Assembly: GCF_008831285.2 (NCBI RefSeq)
Contig: NC_045142.1
Span: 377,001-441,000, forward strand
DNA length: 64,000 nt
Direction: 5' to 3'
Origin: Nymphaea colorata
Lineage: Eukaryota; Streptophyta; Magnoliopsida; Nymphaeales; Nymphaeaceae
In this document: one piece after another, positions 50,747 through 63,729 of the stretch
Layout: each line of letters opens with the position of its first letter
Position numbering within the stretch: position 1 is the stretch's first letter
The notes under the pieces: generated by a model
What the model saw: the letters and a program-made list of their open reading frames with translations, nothing else
Databases searched by the model: none
What the model was told of the DNA's origin: nothing
Translations under genes and position numbers: made by a program

Positions 50747-53109
50747 ATTGTAGATCCTGCCGTCGGACATCGTGCTTCTTGAAGTTGTCTTCTTGGCGGA
50801 TTGTAACTATTGGTACATATGCAGTTTTTGGATATGTTGCAGTAATTGTAAAATATCTTGGGGGTGTTTATTCTGATAATTTTGTTCTCTTGGATAGGCG
50901 ATTCTGCTGGAAGCAATATGCTTCTCCAGTCCGACAACATCCGCAGCTGGCTGATTGCAAATTTGCAATTCTCGTGTGTGTGTGTGTGTGTCTGCGCGCC
51001 CAACGACTCAAAAAATAAATTAAAAAATGAATCTAAAAGAGATCGCGTTCATCTGCAACCACTCTTTTATAGCCAAAGCACGTGCTTCACTGCTTCGAGT
51101 ACATTCGGTTAGCTTACTTTGCGGCTTGTCGCGCGCTGTACTCATCAACTTCCAAAATGTTAATTACCCACTCACGTGTCAAGATGAATGACAGGAAACT
51201 GCCCTTGATTTCTGGAAGTAGAGCCTTCTTTGAAACTTCGATTTTTTTTTTTTTATTGTGTCTCCATTCGCTGGAATTGAAAAATTTTTCCCAGTTACAT
51301 TCTATGTCATGTATTGAAACTGTACGTCTCCGTTTATTGTAATTGAAAAAATATTTTCAATTTCACTCCCTACGAGATGAAACGTCCCCTTAATGCCATT
51401 GGATTAAAACTCGCTAAGGATTTTGGATCTGGATTGGATTTTATTCAATGCTCGAGTGAGAATATCGATTGCTAGCATCAGATTTACTTGTCTGAGATAA
51501 CATCTGATGTGGTAACTACAAACAAAATATGCTTAATTGAATTTGGGCTTGTGTCCAAATCCAAGATGATCACTATTTTGTACGGAATATAGGGTAAACT
51601 ATAGTTTGTAGGGTCCTTATTAGATAGAGCATTTGTGCTATAATATGTGATCGGAGCTTGAGCTAATTACTAAGCCAGATCTTTGCCATGTCTGCTCTGG
51701 AATTCAATCTGACCTGATCTATTTATAGATTTTGTCCTTGAGAAGATCCATCATCACCATATGTATGTTTAATCTGGATTTAGTTCAACATTGGATCCAG
51801 TTTACATTTGTTAAAATTGGAATAGCTCAACACTTATATGCTTCCGGGTCAAGCAAGATGCAACCCGCAAGAAATCAGTTCGTAAGCGGTCCAAACTAAC
51901 CTTAGGCCATGGATCAGGTTAGGTATTGATGGCAAACAATTCCATTTTATGGTTCCATCTCTTCGGTTATTTAAACCTCAACAATGAGTGGCCATTCCCC
52001 GTTTGCTAGAGTGAGAATATTCTTTCTCAGAAAGGAATAATATACCCCCAAGCAATATTCTTCTCTAGCTTCATGCTAAGGAATTTGTATACCCATAGAT
52101 TTTGACACTTGGAAAATAGTTGCAACTTGTTTTGAACTGTAAATGATACTTTTTCCATTATTAATTTGTCTTTTATTAGAGGAATATTCCGCTAATTAAT
52201 TTTCTATTAACAACTCGTCTTTTGTTGGCTCTAAACATGTTTATAAGATTATGATAAAAGAAAGGCACCTTACCCGTCACAGTGTTGGATGTGGATTATT
52301 AGTGGAAAGCCAATACCAAACAAATGGTCTAGCATCATTAGCAAGAGACGTGCCATGTGCAACAAGAATAGGTTTTGGGATGAAATGGACCAGATGTTGA
52401 CACAGGACCGCTCTGTTTCTAAATCTGCTTATTAGAAAAACAGATCTGGTTCTTCTCGTAAAATACATGTATCAAGAAGACCATGCTTATGTTCACAGAA
52501 ATATGCTGTGATCATCAATGTTGCTTTCAAATCCAGCAGCCAAAAGAAATTAAAATTTGGCTTCTTTAGAAGTTTGATAATATAACAGGTTCCTGCAAAA
52601 ACTTTTCAGAAAGCCTTTAAAAATTTTGAAAAAAAAAAATCGTAAAGCAACCCTCTCCCCAAAAAGGAAAAAAAAAAATCGTGGATCTGCTTGCAAAGTA
52701 CATTATTGATATCTCAATGGAGAACATTTATCTATCAAATGAAAACAATTTATCATTATAATACGATATATGATGCTCCCATAAAAAGGAGGAGGGCAGA
52801 TGAGGTAGGTGACCTCAAAAGGAGAAACACCCACCAAGATGCAGTGCAGTGCAAAGTGCAAACAAAACTTAGCGGGTGCTTTGGGAGTTTTACATGACAT
52901 TTGACATTAAGAAGGCCACCTGCTGAGTGAGGATATCCTCTTTAAACGATGCATTTTAAAGGACCAAGATTTTGACTTTGTTTGGGGGACAAATGGAGCA
53001 CTTCGTGTGAAATTGTCTCCTAGTGGCCAATAGTTTCCCAAGGTGCCAGGGCTTCCAGTTCAATACATATGTGAAGCTGTTCTAGATTTGCTCCCCACAT
53101 TTAGTGCAA

Positions 53110-53111
<2 letters not shown>

Positions 53112-53143
<32 letters not shown>
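53112..53143. repeat. (TA)n microsatellite
   Basis: Sixteen TA units without interruption. Confidence 0.95.
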
Positions 53144-53146
<3 letters not shown>

Positions 53147-54007
53147 ATTGGTGCTTCTTTCAATAATATATCCAAAATTTGAGTAGTAATAAAGGAAATT
53201 TCTGAGTTTTGAACATTGTCAAAATATATATATAAAAAAAAGGCATTAAATAGGAACCACCCAGTCATTCACGCAGCAAGTTGTTTGTAAAAGGGCATAA
53301 CATTCCTGACCTTATAGGTAAAATGGCATAACGTTCAAATTGACCTTCCGTCATTCTGGCCTTCTTCTAAGGGTGTTTCAAGTTCTTATGAGAGGGTCCA
53401 ACCTTTTAGCTTTAATTACAATAATGAGTCTCATGAAAGTGAATTTTCTCGAATGGACTTGCTCTTAGAACACCAGTCAAACAAGACCAACTTCAATACC
53501 ATCTTATCACGTCTTCATTCCGGTAAAAAGCCCACAATCTTTGAAAGAAGAGGTAGTGGTCGGCTTCATTTCAGGGGAAATAAATGCTTGTGGAAAGTGA
53601 AAAACTTTAAAATACATTTTCTAGGAAAAAGTTTATCTTGAGACTCCTGTTTGGTAGTAATTGAAAGTTAGAAACAACATCTTATCTTTGCAATGGGTGA
53701 GTTATTAAATGAAAGGTATTCATTTATTTTAAAAAATGGCTTTTTCTTCGCGAAACAAAAGTAAGTGTTTTTCAGTCGATATTGCGTGAACATTACTGTC
53801 TTCAGATTATAATATAAAGCTTCGAAATGTCACGTTGGCATTTGTTATGGAAAGTTAAAATTGCCCTTAATTTACGCAGCAGACGTTTAAGTTTATTTAT
53901 TTATTTGTTGGTACTATATGTTTGTTGTCTCTCCCTTTCTTCCTTATTATGAATTGTGAAATCTATTAACAATTGGTGTTATGGATTCCGCAACAACAAA
54001 TATTTAA

Positions 54008-54430
54008 GAGGCTGTTTGACAATATTAACGTTTTGTTACTGTCGAATGAATCCACCTTAATGAGGTAAATTCATAGAATACTATTACAAGTGTTTCATGA
54101 ATCTGCTCTATTTTTCAGTGATAGATTAATGGAAGAATAATGATGTGTTACTGTTGCATGAGCTCTTAGGGTCCGTTTAGCAAACAAAACAATATGTAAC
54201 TAATTCATGAATATAAACCAAAGCTTAAGGCAGATTCATGAAACTCATTAAAAAGTGTCCTATAAATATGTTTTAAAGTTTAGGACGATTAATGAAACAA
54301 TTAAAAATTATTCCATTTCCATATGTCAAATAGTCATGAGGATTGTTTGGCCAAATGAAACATTTTGTGAGTGTTCTATAAATTTACCTTAACAAAAAGA
54401 GGCCGGACAATTATAATTATTCTGAATGTA
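54008..54430. repeat. Degenerate tandem repeat, ~165-bp period
   Basis: Three starts (54008, 54168 and 54338) share the pattern GTTTGRCAAAxxAAACxTTTTGT, followed by TTCATGAA and CCTATAAAT words. A related fragment (GGTGTTTGGACAAAATAAC) occurs at about 30693. It may derive from a mobile element. Confidence 0.4.
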
Positions 54431-54969
54431 AAATATTAATGGGTTTTCAAAAACTATAAGGAACGTCGATATAACATTGTTTCATATAAACAGTTTATTT
54501 ATATAAGGGTTAAGATCATGCAGCGATGTGAGGCCTGTATCAAGGTAACCGAAAACATGAGGTTGTTTTCAGAATTATAGCAACAAATCAGTATGCAAGT
54601 GAAAATTTCCAAACTTGAGGAGTCCTTTCTCCATTGCTTCCCTTTTTCTTCAGAAGCAACATGGACACCACTCACAACAGCCACAAGGTTCATGCACTTC
54701 TTGCTACTCACTCCGCCACCACTCACCGGAGGAGTGTTTACCTTAAAAAATAAAGAAAAGTTACTCTTGGGGAAAAAAAAAAAAAGCACTCAATATACAC
54801 TCATTGGGATATGACCATCGCCGAAGAGTAACATAATGGCATAGATCATAAACATCCAGATCCCGTTTAAGCCTTTTGTGGAGATATAATAGAAGTATCT
54901 AACACAAAAAAAAAAACCAACTAATTTCAATGCTAACAAAAATGTTGACGACTTTAGATGCAGCTTAAC

Positions 54970-55012
54970 ATATTATTATTATTACTATTATTATTATTAC
55001 TATTATTATTAT
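54970..55012. repeat. (ATT)n microsatellite
   Basis: Thirteen or so ATT units, interrupted twice by ACT. Confidence 0.9.
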
Positions 55013-55434
55013 GAGGTATAGGTAAGGAGCTATTAATAGCTCATAATATGGTATTATTGTAAGCTTTATTTGATTAACACAATTTTTCAGTTGGTGATTA
55101 CCTGTTTAAGCAACGGGAAAAAATTAGCCTGTCCAGTGATTAACTCAATGTCTAAATTGACGAGTGTCTTTTATTATGTGAAAAAATTAAGTGCATTTAT
55201 GATTTTTTTTTATTTGTGACCATTGGAAAGCGAGATGGAGAAAGTTTAGTGTCCGTTTCATATGTAAAAACACTTAATCGTCGCGGTGTAAAAGGAAAAG
55301 CACAAAATGATTTAATTAATGAGTTTTATTGAAACAAGTGCCTACCAAGATAAGCATAATTCTGATCGTCGTGGAGACTTTCACGAGATTTTGGGGTTTG
55401 AATTCGGTGGATTTTTTTTGAAGCAAAGCAATGG

Positions 55435-55443
55435 CTATAAAAG
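55435..55443 (+). promoter_or_regulatory. TATA box of the UXS gene
   Basis: GGCTATAAAAGC, a strong TATA match. It would start transcription near 55465-55475. A leader exon would then end at a donor near 55640 (GTGTTG|GTATGTT), and a 5'-UTR intron would run to the acceptor TTTCTTCAG just before 56136, ten bases upstream of the start codon. Confidence 0.55.
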
Positions 55444-56145
55444 CTGGTTGGTGAATAGTGGTGATTCGTTGCTTTCGTTTGTTAGTTACGTTCCTCTTGC
55501 TTGAATCCAAAGATATTGGGCTCTGCTTTAGTTGGCAGACTTTTCTGCTTTGTATTGGTATTTAGTTTCTCCTCAGTGTGCTCGAATTTCGTGAAGCTTC
55601 AGCTCTCGATTTGGGTTCGCTTTGGTTCTTTCATTCGTGTTGGTATGTTCGAGAATTTGATCGATTTCACTGGTTTTTGGATCCGTTGATTAAACGTTTT
55701 CAATGAATTTAGAGTTTCGGATTTCTTGCTTTGGTTGTCTCGGTTGGTTGAAGAATAGTTTTCTTTTTTGATTTGTTGGGTTTATTGGAGTTCGGTTTCG
55801 TTAGAAACTGATTATCTTTAATTCGTTCCGATTTACTGGAAGATATTTGACGTGGTTTCTTCGATGGAGTTTGGGCTTGAACTGTTACACTGTCCGTTTT
55901 CCACCGTTGGTTATTTCCGTGGAGAGGCTAAGTTTTCATAATGCAAATTGGGGCTTAAATTCGATGTAGTCGCGCCGGATTTGAATCTGGAGAGCACGTT
56001 TAATGTCCATCTTTTATGTGTATTCTGATTTCTTTAGTTGATGCGCTGGTGCTTGAATCCACTTGGTTTCCTTTTTCTGAACAATCATTTCTCAGTGATT
56101 TTTAACTTCAATATCTTTGTCTCTTGTTTCTTCAGACTTTTAGCG

Positions 56146-58170
56146 ATGGCCAGTTCCAATGGTGCAAATAACCATGCGTCGCATCAAACATCTCCAAAGC
56201 CGCCTCCGATGCCGTCGCCGCTGCGTAGTTCCAAATTTTGCCAGGTATAATCTGTTAGCAATCTATTGTGTGAGTTACATATGCAGGTTAGTTTGAAATT
56301 CAAATGCTCTTGTTGATGCAGAATGTTGAAGTTTATATCTCCATTTAGGGAAGAAGTTGTTGCATCTTAATTGTCCATTTGAGTTTTTTTTTTTTTTTAG
56401 AATTTTCTGCATAAAATGCTGGGAATTTTTGTTGATGATCGTGTTTAATGTGATTTCAGTTTAAGCGCTTATTTATCAAGATCGGTTGTGATCGCTAATA
56501 TTTATAAAAATGAAAAATTGGTCTGTGCTTAAATTTTCTTCTCAACTTTGTTTCGTTTCTTATGATATCGACAATGACAGCCAAAATTGCGGATATTGGT
56601 GACTGGTGGAGCTGGATTTATCGGTTCACATTTGGTGGACAAACTTATGGAAAATGATAACAATGAAGTAAGTTATTGTTTCCTTTTGGATATACTGGTC
56701 TTCTTGTGTCATTCCGAGTAATTCTAATAGGTTAATGCGTAGCTTGGGTTTATCATTTACCTTTTACTGCGGTATACTATTCACACCTTTCAAATGTTCT
56801 GGTTGTTCAGTTCCCAACAGTGTCTCCAAGGTTAAAATATTTTCTGTTCTGATCATTTTTGCAACTAGTTTTTGTCCGGATGCTTTAACACATGAAAGCT
56901 TAATGTGCTTGTTGCCTTGTTATACTCAGGTGATTGTTGCTGATAATTTTTTCACTGGCTCAAAGGACAACCTCAGAAAATGGATTGGCCATCCAAATTT
57001 TGAGCTTATTCGACATGGTCTTTCCCGTTCTTCCTGACTTGCTATGTGCAGTGATCAGCCTTGTTTCATTTCTTTTTGTGTTTTTCACGTGCTTGAAGAT
57101 TTTTCACTTTCAAGATTTTTTTTTACTCAAATTCATCTCCTGAAGCACGGGTTTCCCTTCTTCCCTCTTCCAAGAGAAAGTAGAGTTCATTTTTCATTCT
57201 TCATAACTTAAGCTAAGAGATTTCAAATATTGTTTTGTGCAAAATATGGGATTGTACTGTGTGCATTTTCAGGGCTACCATTCTTTTCACTCAATGTCAA
57301 ATTTTGCAATTTTCTTTGTTATTTATTGTGCATGTTATAGAAAGCCAAAATGAACTCATAATTGGATGCTGATGTCTAAAAATTGGAAATAAAAAGGAAG
57401 ACGAGACTATGTTCCTCTAAAAAGTCACTTTTCCTTGTTTATCTACAGAAAATTATGTTTGTAAAGTTTATGTTTAAATTTGCTAATGGAATGTTATTTT
57501 TATTCTTAATGTTTAGCTGTTTTGTTGCAGATGTAACAGAACCTTTGTTGGTAGAAGTTGATCAAATTTACCATCTTGCTTGCCCAGCCTCTCCAATTTT
57601 TTACAAATACAACCCTGTGAAGGCAAGTATCACATCATTTACCTTTTCTGTTATTTTTTACATGGTTGGTTTAACATGTAAATTGTCTATTGGAAAATGT
57701 TTTTTCATGGATGACTAATGTGACAGGGTCCATGTCTATTTATCTGTGTACATGTTTATATGCGTTGTCTTAGCATGAATGATTTCTTAAATTAGTCTTA
57801 CGGTCAAGAAATCAAATTCTCTATCAGTTGAAAAAGATACGACTTCGTATAAATTTCAGGCAATAATTGGGTCAGTATGTGGGAGCTTGAATTTCTAACA
57901 TAGGTGCTTTTTTTCAGCAACCTGTGTAACACTCAAAAATTTGTCTACTGATGACTAATGTATTTGTGGGTATGTCATTGATAATGCCAAATGAGATATT
58001 ATTTGTTTCATTTGGCATTCTAAAATGCATTATGATGTTCTGTCCATGTATCAGCTCAATGGCATGTTTGCAATCTAATTGTATATTATGCTCTTTAACA
58101 GACCATAAAGACAAATGTGATTGGCACACTGAATATGTTAGGACTTGCCAAGCGGGTTGGTGCAAGGTTA

Positions 58171-58209
<39 letters not shown>

Positions 58210-60595
58210 CTATATATTCGTAAAATATTTGCCATTCCAAAATAACTAGCCCCTGAAAGTTTTTCTTCAATTTTTTTAGGATTTTGCTAACATCAACTTC
58301 AGAAGTATATGGTGATCCTCTTGAGCATCCTCAAAAGGAAGAATATTGGGGCAATGTCAACCCAATTGGTAGGTGGAATCTAAGGCTAAACACATTTAAA
58401 CTGTTCAGGGACTCCAGTACTTCTGGAGATATTTGCTTTTCATTGGTGTGGATGGTAATCATTGGTTTCTTTGGTTTGAATGGACCATGAAATTGCTTGT
58501 GTAGAGCCTACCCTTGGGAGCTGATTAGCTTGTTTAGACGTGTCAGGAAACTTGTAAGCGTTCTTTTTTCTCCTATCATCCTTTTGAGTACAACTAAGAA
58601 AGGCTCAGTCTAAAGACATATTGAATAATTTGTCCATAACACAATTTGGAACTTTTTTGAAGCTTTCACTTGTGGAGTGCATGTAGTGCCATACTGCAAC
58701 TTGCTTGAAACTCCCACCTAGTGCCACTTTCTGATAATGTACCTGACGCCACATGAGATTCCTCCTGCTCTTAGATTTGATGATATTTTTCACAATGCCC
58801 TTGAGTGGAAGATAAGAGCATTGAGTAGACTGACAATTGGTTTTTGTGTTTCAGGTGTTAGAAGCTGCTATGATGAGGGAAAACGTGTTGCTGAGACTCT
58901 GATGTTTGACTATCATAGGCAACATGGCATTGGTATCGCATATAGATTCAAATCTGGCATGTCATAAAAGTATCATTAGTTGCCCTTATGAAATTAAAAT
59001 TTACACCTTGTCTTCAGAAATTCGTATTGCTAGAATTTTCAACACCTATGGCCCACGGATGAACATTGATGACGGACGTGTTGTTAGCAATTTTATTGCA
59101 CAAGCACTCAGGTAAATTGGAATATTTCTTTTGAGGTACTTGTTATGTTGAAAAGGGAAGCTAGCTGCAAGTTAATATAGAAGCTTTTGTTAACAATCTT
59201 CTTACCCTGTGTCCCGTCAGCTCTGTGCCACCGTCAAATTTGACAATTTTGTGAAGAGGATTTGCTGTCCTCTCTGTTTAACATTCAAGTTTGCCTTTGT
59301 GAGAGAGAAATTTGACAGTGGGCCGTTTTGGTTGTGATAAATAAGTCGGGAAATGGTCCCTGGTGTTTGTGCTTTAAAATATTCTTATCACATAAGACCA
59401 AGGCAGAACATGAGATAATGAGAAGCAGAAAGAGAGTTAAAATGTCTTGAAAGTTGAAACAACATCACAATCTTGACTGTAACTGTAACTGGAACACTAC
59501 ATTAACAATTTGCTTTTACTGTGCATCTATGACAGGGGTGAGCCATTAACCGTTCAATCTCCTGGAACACAGACACGAAGCTTTTGTTATGTGTCAGACA
59601 TGGTAGATATTTCTTTTCTTACTCATAATATTCTTTTGAAAACAATAACATTGAATTATTAATTTGGTCAGCAGTCAACAGCTACAATTTCTCTTTCTCT
59701 TTCTTACTTTCAATAAAGGTTGATGGGCTTATTCGACTCATGGAAGGAGAACATACTGGACCTATCAACCTTGGGAATCCTGGTAATTCTAGTGTGCATT
59801 TTATTTGCATGGATGGTATCATCTCCTTTTCTTTTATATTTCTTTCTAGAAAGATGTATTATGAGGACTGTCATCATGATGTTTAAGATTGAATATTTTG
59901 GATTCACCATCGGCATTTTAAAATTGAGGCAGCTCTCTCTCTCGACTGAATGTTGTATCTCATTGAAGTAGTCTAATAAGCCTGACTTGCACTCTGCGGT
60001 ACCACCATGTTGCAGACTTAATTTAGCTATGGGATGCATCATGTGGCTGTTAGTGCCACTATTTAAGGAAACCTTTTTCAACATTTCCTTGAGTTGGTGT
60101 GCAGTAGGAGCCTTCTCTTTTTTGTGTATGCCTTAATGTTTGTTGCTTTGTTTAGGTGAGTTCACCATGCTGGAGCTTGCTGAAACTGTGAAGGAGGTTG
60201 GTTCACCTACACTGTTGTAATTAACTATTGATTTCCTGCTCTCATGAGCTACTTTTCTGGTCTCTGAGAGAAAAAGCAGAAGCTGCCTGTCGATTTTTGT
60301 TACCACAGTTTGGACTTCTTTCTTCTGCAAGTTATATTATGATCTTATCTGTTTTCTGAATCTTGCTTAAGAAATACATGCCTTGGTCTAAATTTTGACA
60401 CAACTTTTACAGCTTATTAGTCCGTCGGTGCCGTTGAAGATTGTGGAGAACACTCCAGATGATCCTCGTCAAAGAAAGCCTGACATCACAAAGGCAACAA
60501 CCTTGCTAGGTTGGGAGCCCAAGATTGTACTGCGTGAAGGCCTTCCGCTCATGGAAGAAGATTTCAGGCTGCGACTCTCAGTCCCAAGGAAGTGA
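56146..60595 (+). CDS. UXS: UDP-glucuronate decarboxylase (UDP-xylose synthase), cytosolic type
   Basis: Converts UDP-glucuronate to UDP-xylose with bound NAD+, supplying xylose for xylan and xyloglucan. Twelve coding exons: 56146-56244, 56581-56667, 56930-57017, 57531-57622, 58102-58166, 58280-58368, 58855-58932, 59018-59111, 59536-59602, 59719-59782, 60156-60196 and 60413-60595. They give 348 residues, close to Arabidopsis UXS3/5/6 (about 342). There is no N-terminal membrane anchor, which sets it apart from Golgi UXS1/2/4. The extended SDR fold shows TGGAGFIG (residues 41-48), the substrate/catalytic loop [10 protein letters not shown] (148-157) and the catalytic pair Y179/K183 in CYDEGKR. 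Further blocks include [10 protein letters not shown] and DDPRQRKPD. The intron after exon 4 uses a GC donor (AAG|GCAAGT). Confidence 0.96.
57623..58101 (+). other. GC-AG intron of UXS
   Basis: Exon 4 ends NPVK (AAG) and is followed by GCAAGT, the strong consensus for GC donors. The only upstream GT choice, at 57616, would delete the V-K pair that is constant in the family. The intron ends CTCTTTAACAG. Confidence 0.85.
58173..58206 (+). repeat. (CT)n microsatellite in UXS intron 5
   Basis: A CT run beginning six bases after the donor of this 113-base intron. Confidence 0.95.
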
Positions 60596-61737
60596 TGGCT
60601 GAATTTGTCCCATATAGTTCAGAGTTTTTGGGAGTGCGATGGCGCTGGAAGTTAATTTTTTTGGAGAGATGCAATATTCCTTCGTATATCATGGATTTAC
60701 CACCATATCTTGGTAAACTGTGTTTGCAATTTTGGTATATGGAATAATTGATTATTCATTTTCCTTCTCTTCAATATATGAGAATGCATGTTTATGTATG
60801 TGTATGTCTTTGTGCTCATGTATATTGATTCATGCATGCTCCTTCTCTTGTGCATGTGAGTGTGTATGTGCAGGCATACACAGAACCTACTTTGGTTAGA
60901 GAACAGAGTGTGCACAGCTTAATTGCATAAGATATGCTGGATTACACATTGAGGATCAAATTTCCAAGTTTTGTTCTACAAATGTGATCTCTATAGTTTT
61001 ACATTCTTGGATGGCTTTTTTACTTGTAAATAAAAATAATATTTTATATTAGATTGAAAATACGATGGCCCAAATCTTTTGATTCTTGAAATTTTATGGA
61101 TTAACAAAATCTCATAACTAATCCGAATAGAGTGATATAAGAGTGGATTTGTAAGTTATATGAACCATGGGAATCACGTTAGTGCAGTTTGAATTGTTAG
61201 AATGAAACCTGCAAGATATAATCACATTGCCACTCTCTGATCCCCCCAAACACGCTCCAAAGAGTACCTATCCAATGCTTCTAAAATGATGTTCGACAAA
61301 CGGGTAGTTTTCGGCTTGGTTAACTGTAATTAACACTATGGTGTGTTCACTAACTATGGTTGATGAACGTCTACGACTCAAAGAGAAGAATGCCATGCAG
61401 TATAAATCTAAAGTTCAATATTCAAGATGTGTTGCGAAAAGGAAAACGCGAGCATAAAAGTCAAAAGAGTTCGTAATTAAAGGTCATATACATCACCAAA
61501 CGAACTGAAAATTTTTAAAAATTTTCAATGCTAACGATGGCCAATGCTGCTGGATTAGTTCAATTGTGCGTGATGTTGTTGGATAGCTGAAATTTAAAAT
61601 TTTGTCACTAAAAATTAGTTATTATATATACTTAACAACCGGTTTTGGTGCAATGAAAGTTTACAGTGGCTTTAACATCAACTTATGACCCTTTCAGTGA
61701 CGGAACTTTTAAATTTTTTAGTCTAGGATACAAGGAA
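60596..61737. other. 3' region of UXS and spacer
   Basis: The first few hundred bases probably hold the UXS 3' UTR. The rest is AT-rich and shows no gene or recognisable repeat. Confidence 0.5.
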
Positions 61738-62940
61738 ACACCAAACCTAAATCATCCTATCCATCATGATATATAGTTGAAAGAAAAACAATAGGAAAAA
61801 AGTGATTTCGTTTACACATCTTCCTTTTTGTTTTTTTTGTTTTCAACCCTTCATCATAAAAAAAATGGATGGTTCTTATGAGTGGGTTGGGCAATCCATA
61901 GTCATTATTATTCAATTGTCCATATATATGAGTCCCTGAACTGTCACTCTAAAAGTATTAGACACCAAACTTAGTTTGTCCAGTCATTATGATTGTCAGT
62001 TTAGAGAAAAATGTGATTTAGTTCACACCATTTTTTTTTTCTCTCAATCATCCATCATCATCTTAAGGAAGGCTGCACATGAGCCAAGTATAACTTGAAT
62101 TGGGCTAGCTCGAGCTCGACTCGACTCAAAAGGTTCAAGCTCGAACTTGACTCAAACTCAAACCAAACTCGATAAAATGAGCTCGATGGAACAACCTCAA
62201 GCTCGACTCAACAATGCAATGTCAATCTCGAAGTCAACTCGTTTAACTTGTTTGTGCTAAAAATATTTATTTTCTTTTAACTTGTTAAGCCGTTTAGCTT
62301 GATTAACTATTTTCTCATTATAATTTAACATTTGTTGTGCAGTCGAGCTGAGACGAGTTTAAACAAGTTGAATTCTTACAACTTGAACTTGACTCATTTA
62401 ACATTTCAAGCATATATTTGAATTTGAGCTCAACTTGTTTATAAATTAGTGGAGTTTAGACAACTGAGTTCTAGTCATGCTTAGGCTGTTCCGGCTTGGT
62501 GTGCAGCCCTACATCATATATTGAACAATACTCGTTATTGAGTCATCATTCAATTCTCATATATGTGAGAACTATGAACAATAAGTTTCAAACTAATGAA
62601 CACCACGAGACATCAATTTTGAGCAACCTAATTCATTGTGATGGACGGTTGAGAGAAAACAATAAGAAAATGTGATTTAATTCATACACTTTTCTCTCGA
62701 CCGTCAATTGTCATGGATTGGATGATCCTCATGAATGAGTTGGATAACTTTGGCTATCTAGAGTCATCATTCAAGTTTTGGAGTCTATGAACAATGACTG
62801 AAAAATTCATTGACACCAAGAGACAACAAACCTAAAGTGTTTGATATGAACGTTAAAATAAAAACAAAAATAAAAACAGTGATTTAGTCCATACATAGTT
62901 TTACTGTATGGGTCCTCATGTACGAGCCAGTGATTCTAAA
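61738..62940. repeat. Degenerate tandem array, ~220-bp units, split by a transposon
   Basis: Units begin with ACACCAA/ACACCACGAG at 61738, 61962, 62600 and 62813. Each runs through GTGATTTxxTTxAxACA, CTCTCxxxCxxTCATCATxx and (in most) TGAGTxxxTTGGxxAA. Removing the inserted transposon and its extra target copy (456 bp) makes the second unit about 182 bp; the first and third are 224 and 213. The last unit is partial. Confidence 0.7.
62056..62519. mobile_element. hAT-like MITE (GAGCTCGACTCG-rich) with 8-bp target duplication
   Basis: The element (62064-62511, 448 bp) starts TAAGGAAGGCTGCACATGAG and ends CTTGGTGTGCAGCCCTA, the inverted form of TAGGGCTGCACA. It is flanked by CATCATCT (62056-62063) and CATCATAT (62512-62519), an 8-bp duplication with one change. 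Its body is filled with AGCTCGAxCTCGACTC words. I recognise this as a widespread non-coding plant repeat type. Confidence 0.75.

Positions 62941-63729
<789 letters not shown>

Larger units (their letters stand above)
50747..55430. other. Spacer between KNL2 and UXS
   Basis: It holds the KNL2 3' UTR at its left end and the UXS promoter at its right. No gene is supported. Microsatellites are present: GT (50974-50991), TA (53112-53143) and ATT (about 54970-55012). A degenerate tandem repeat of about 165 bp lies at 54008-54430. Confidence 0.6.
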
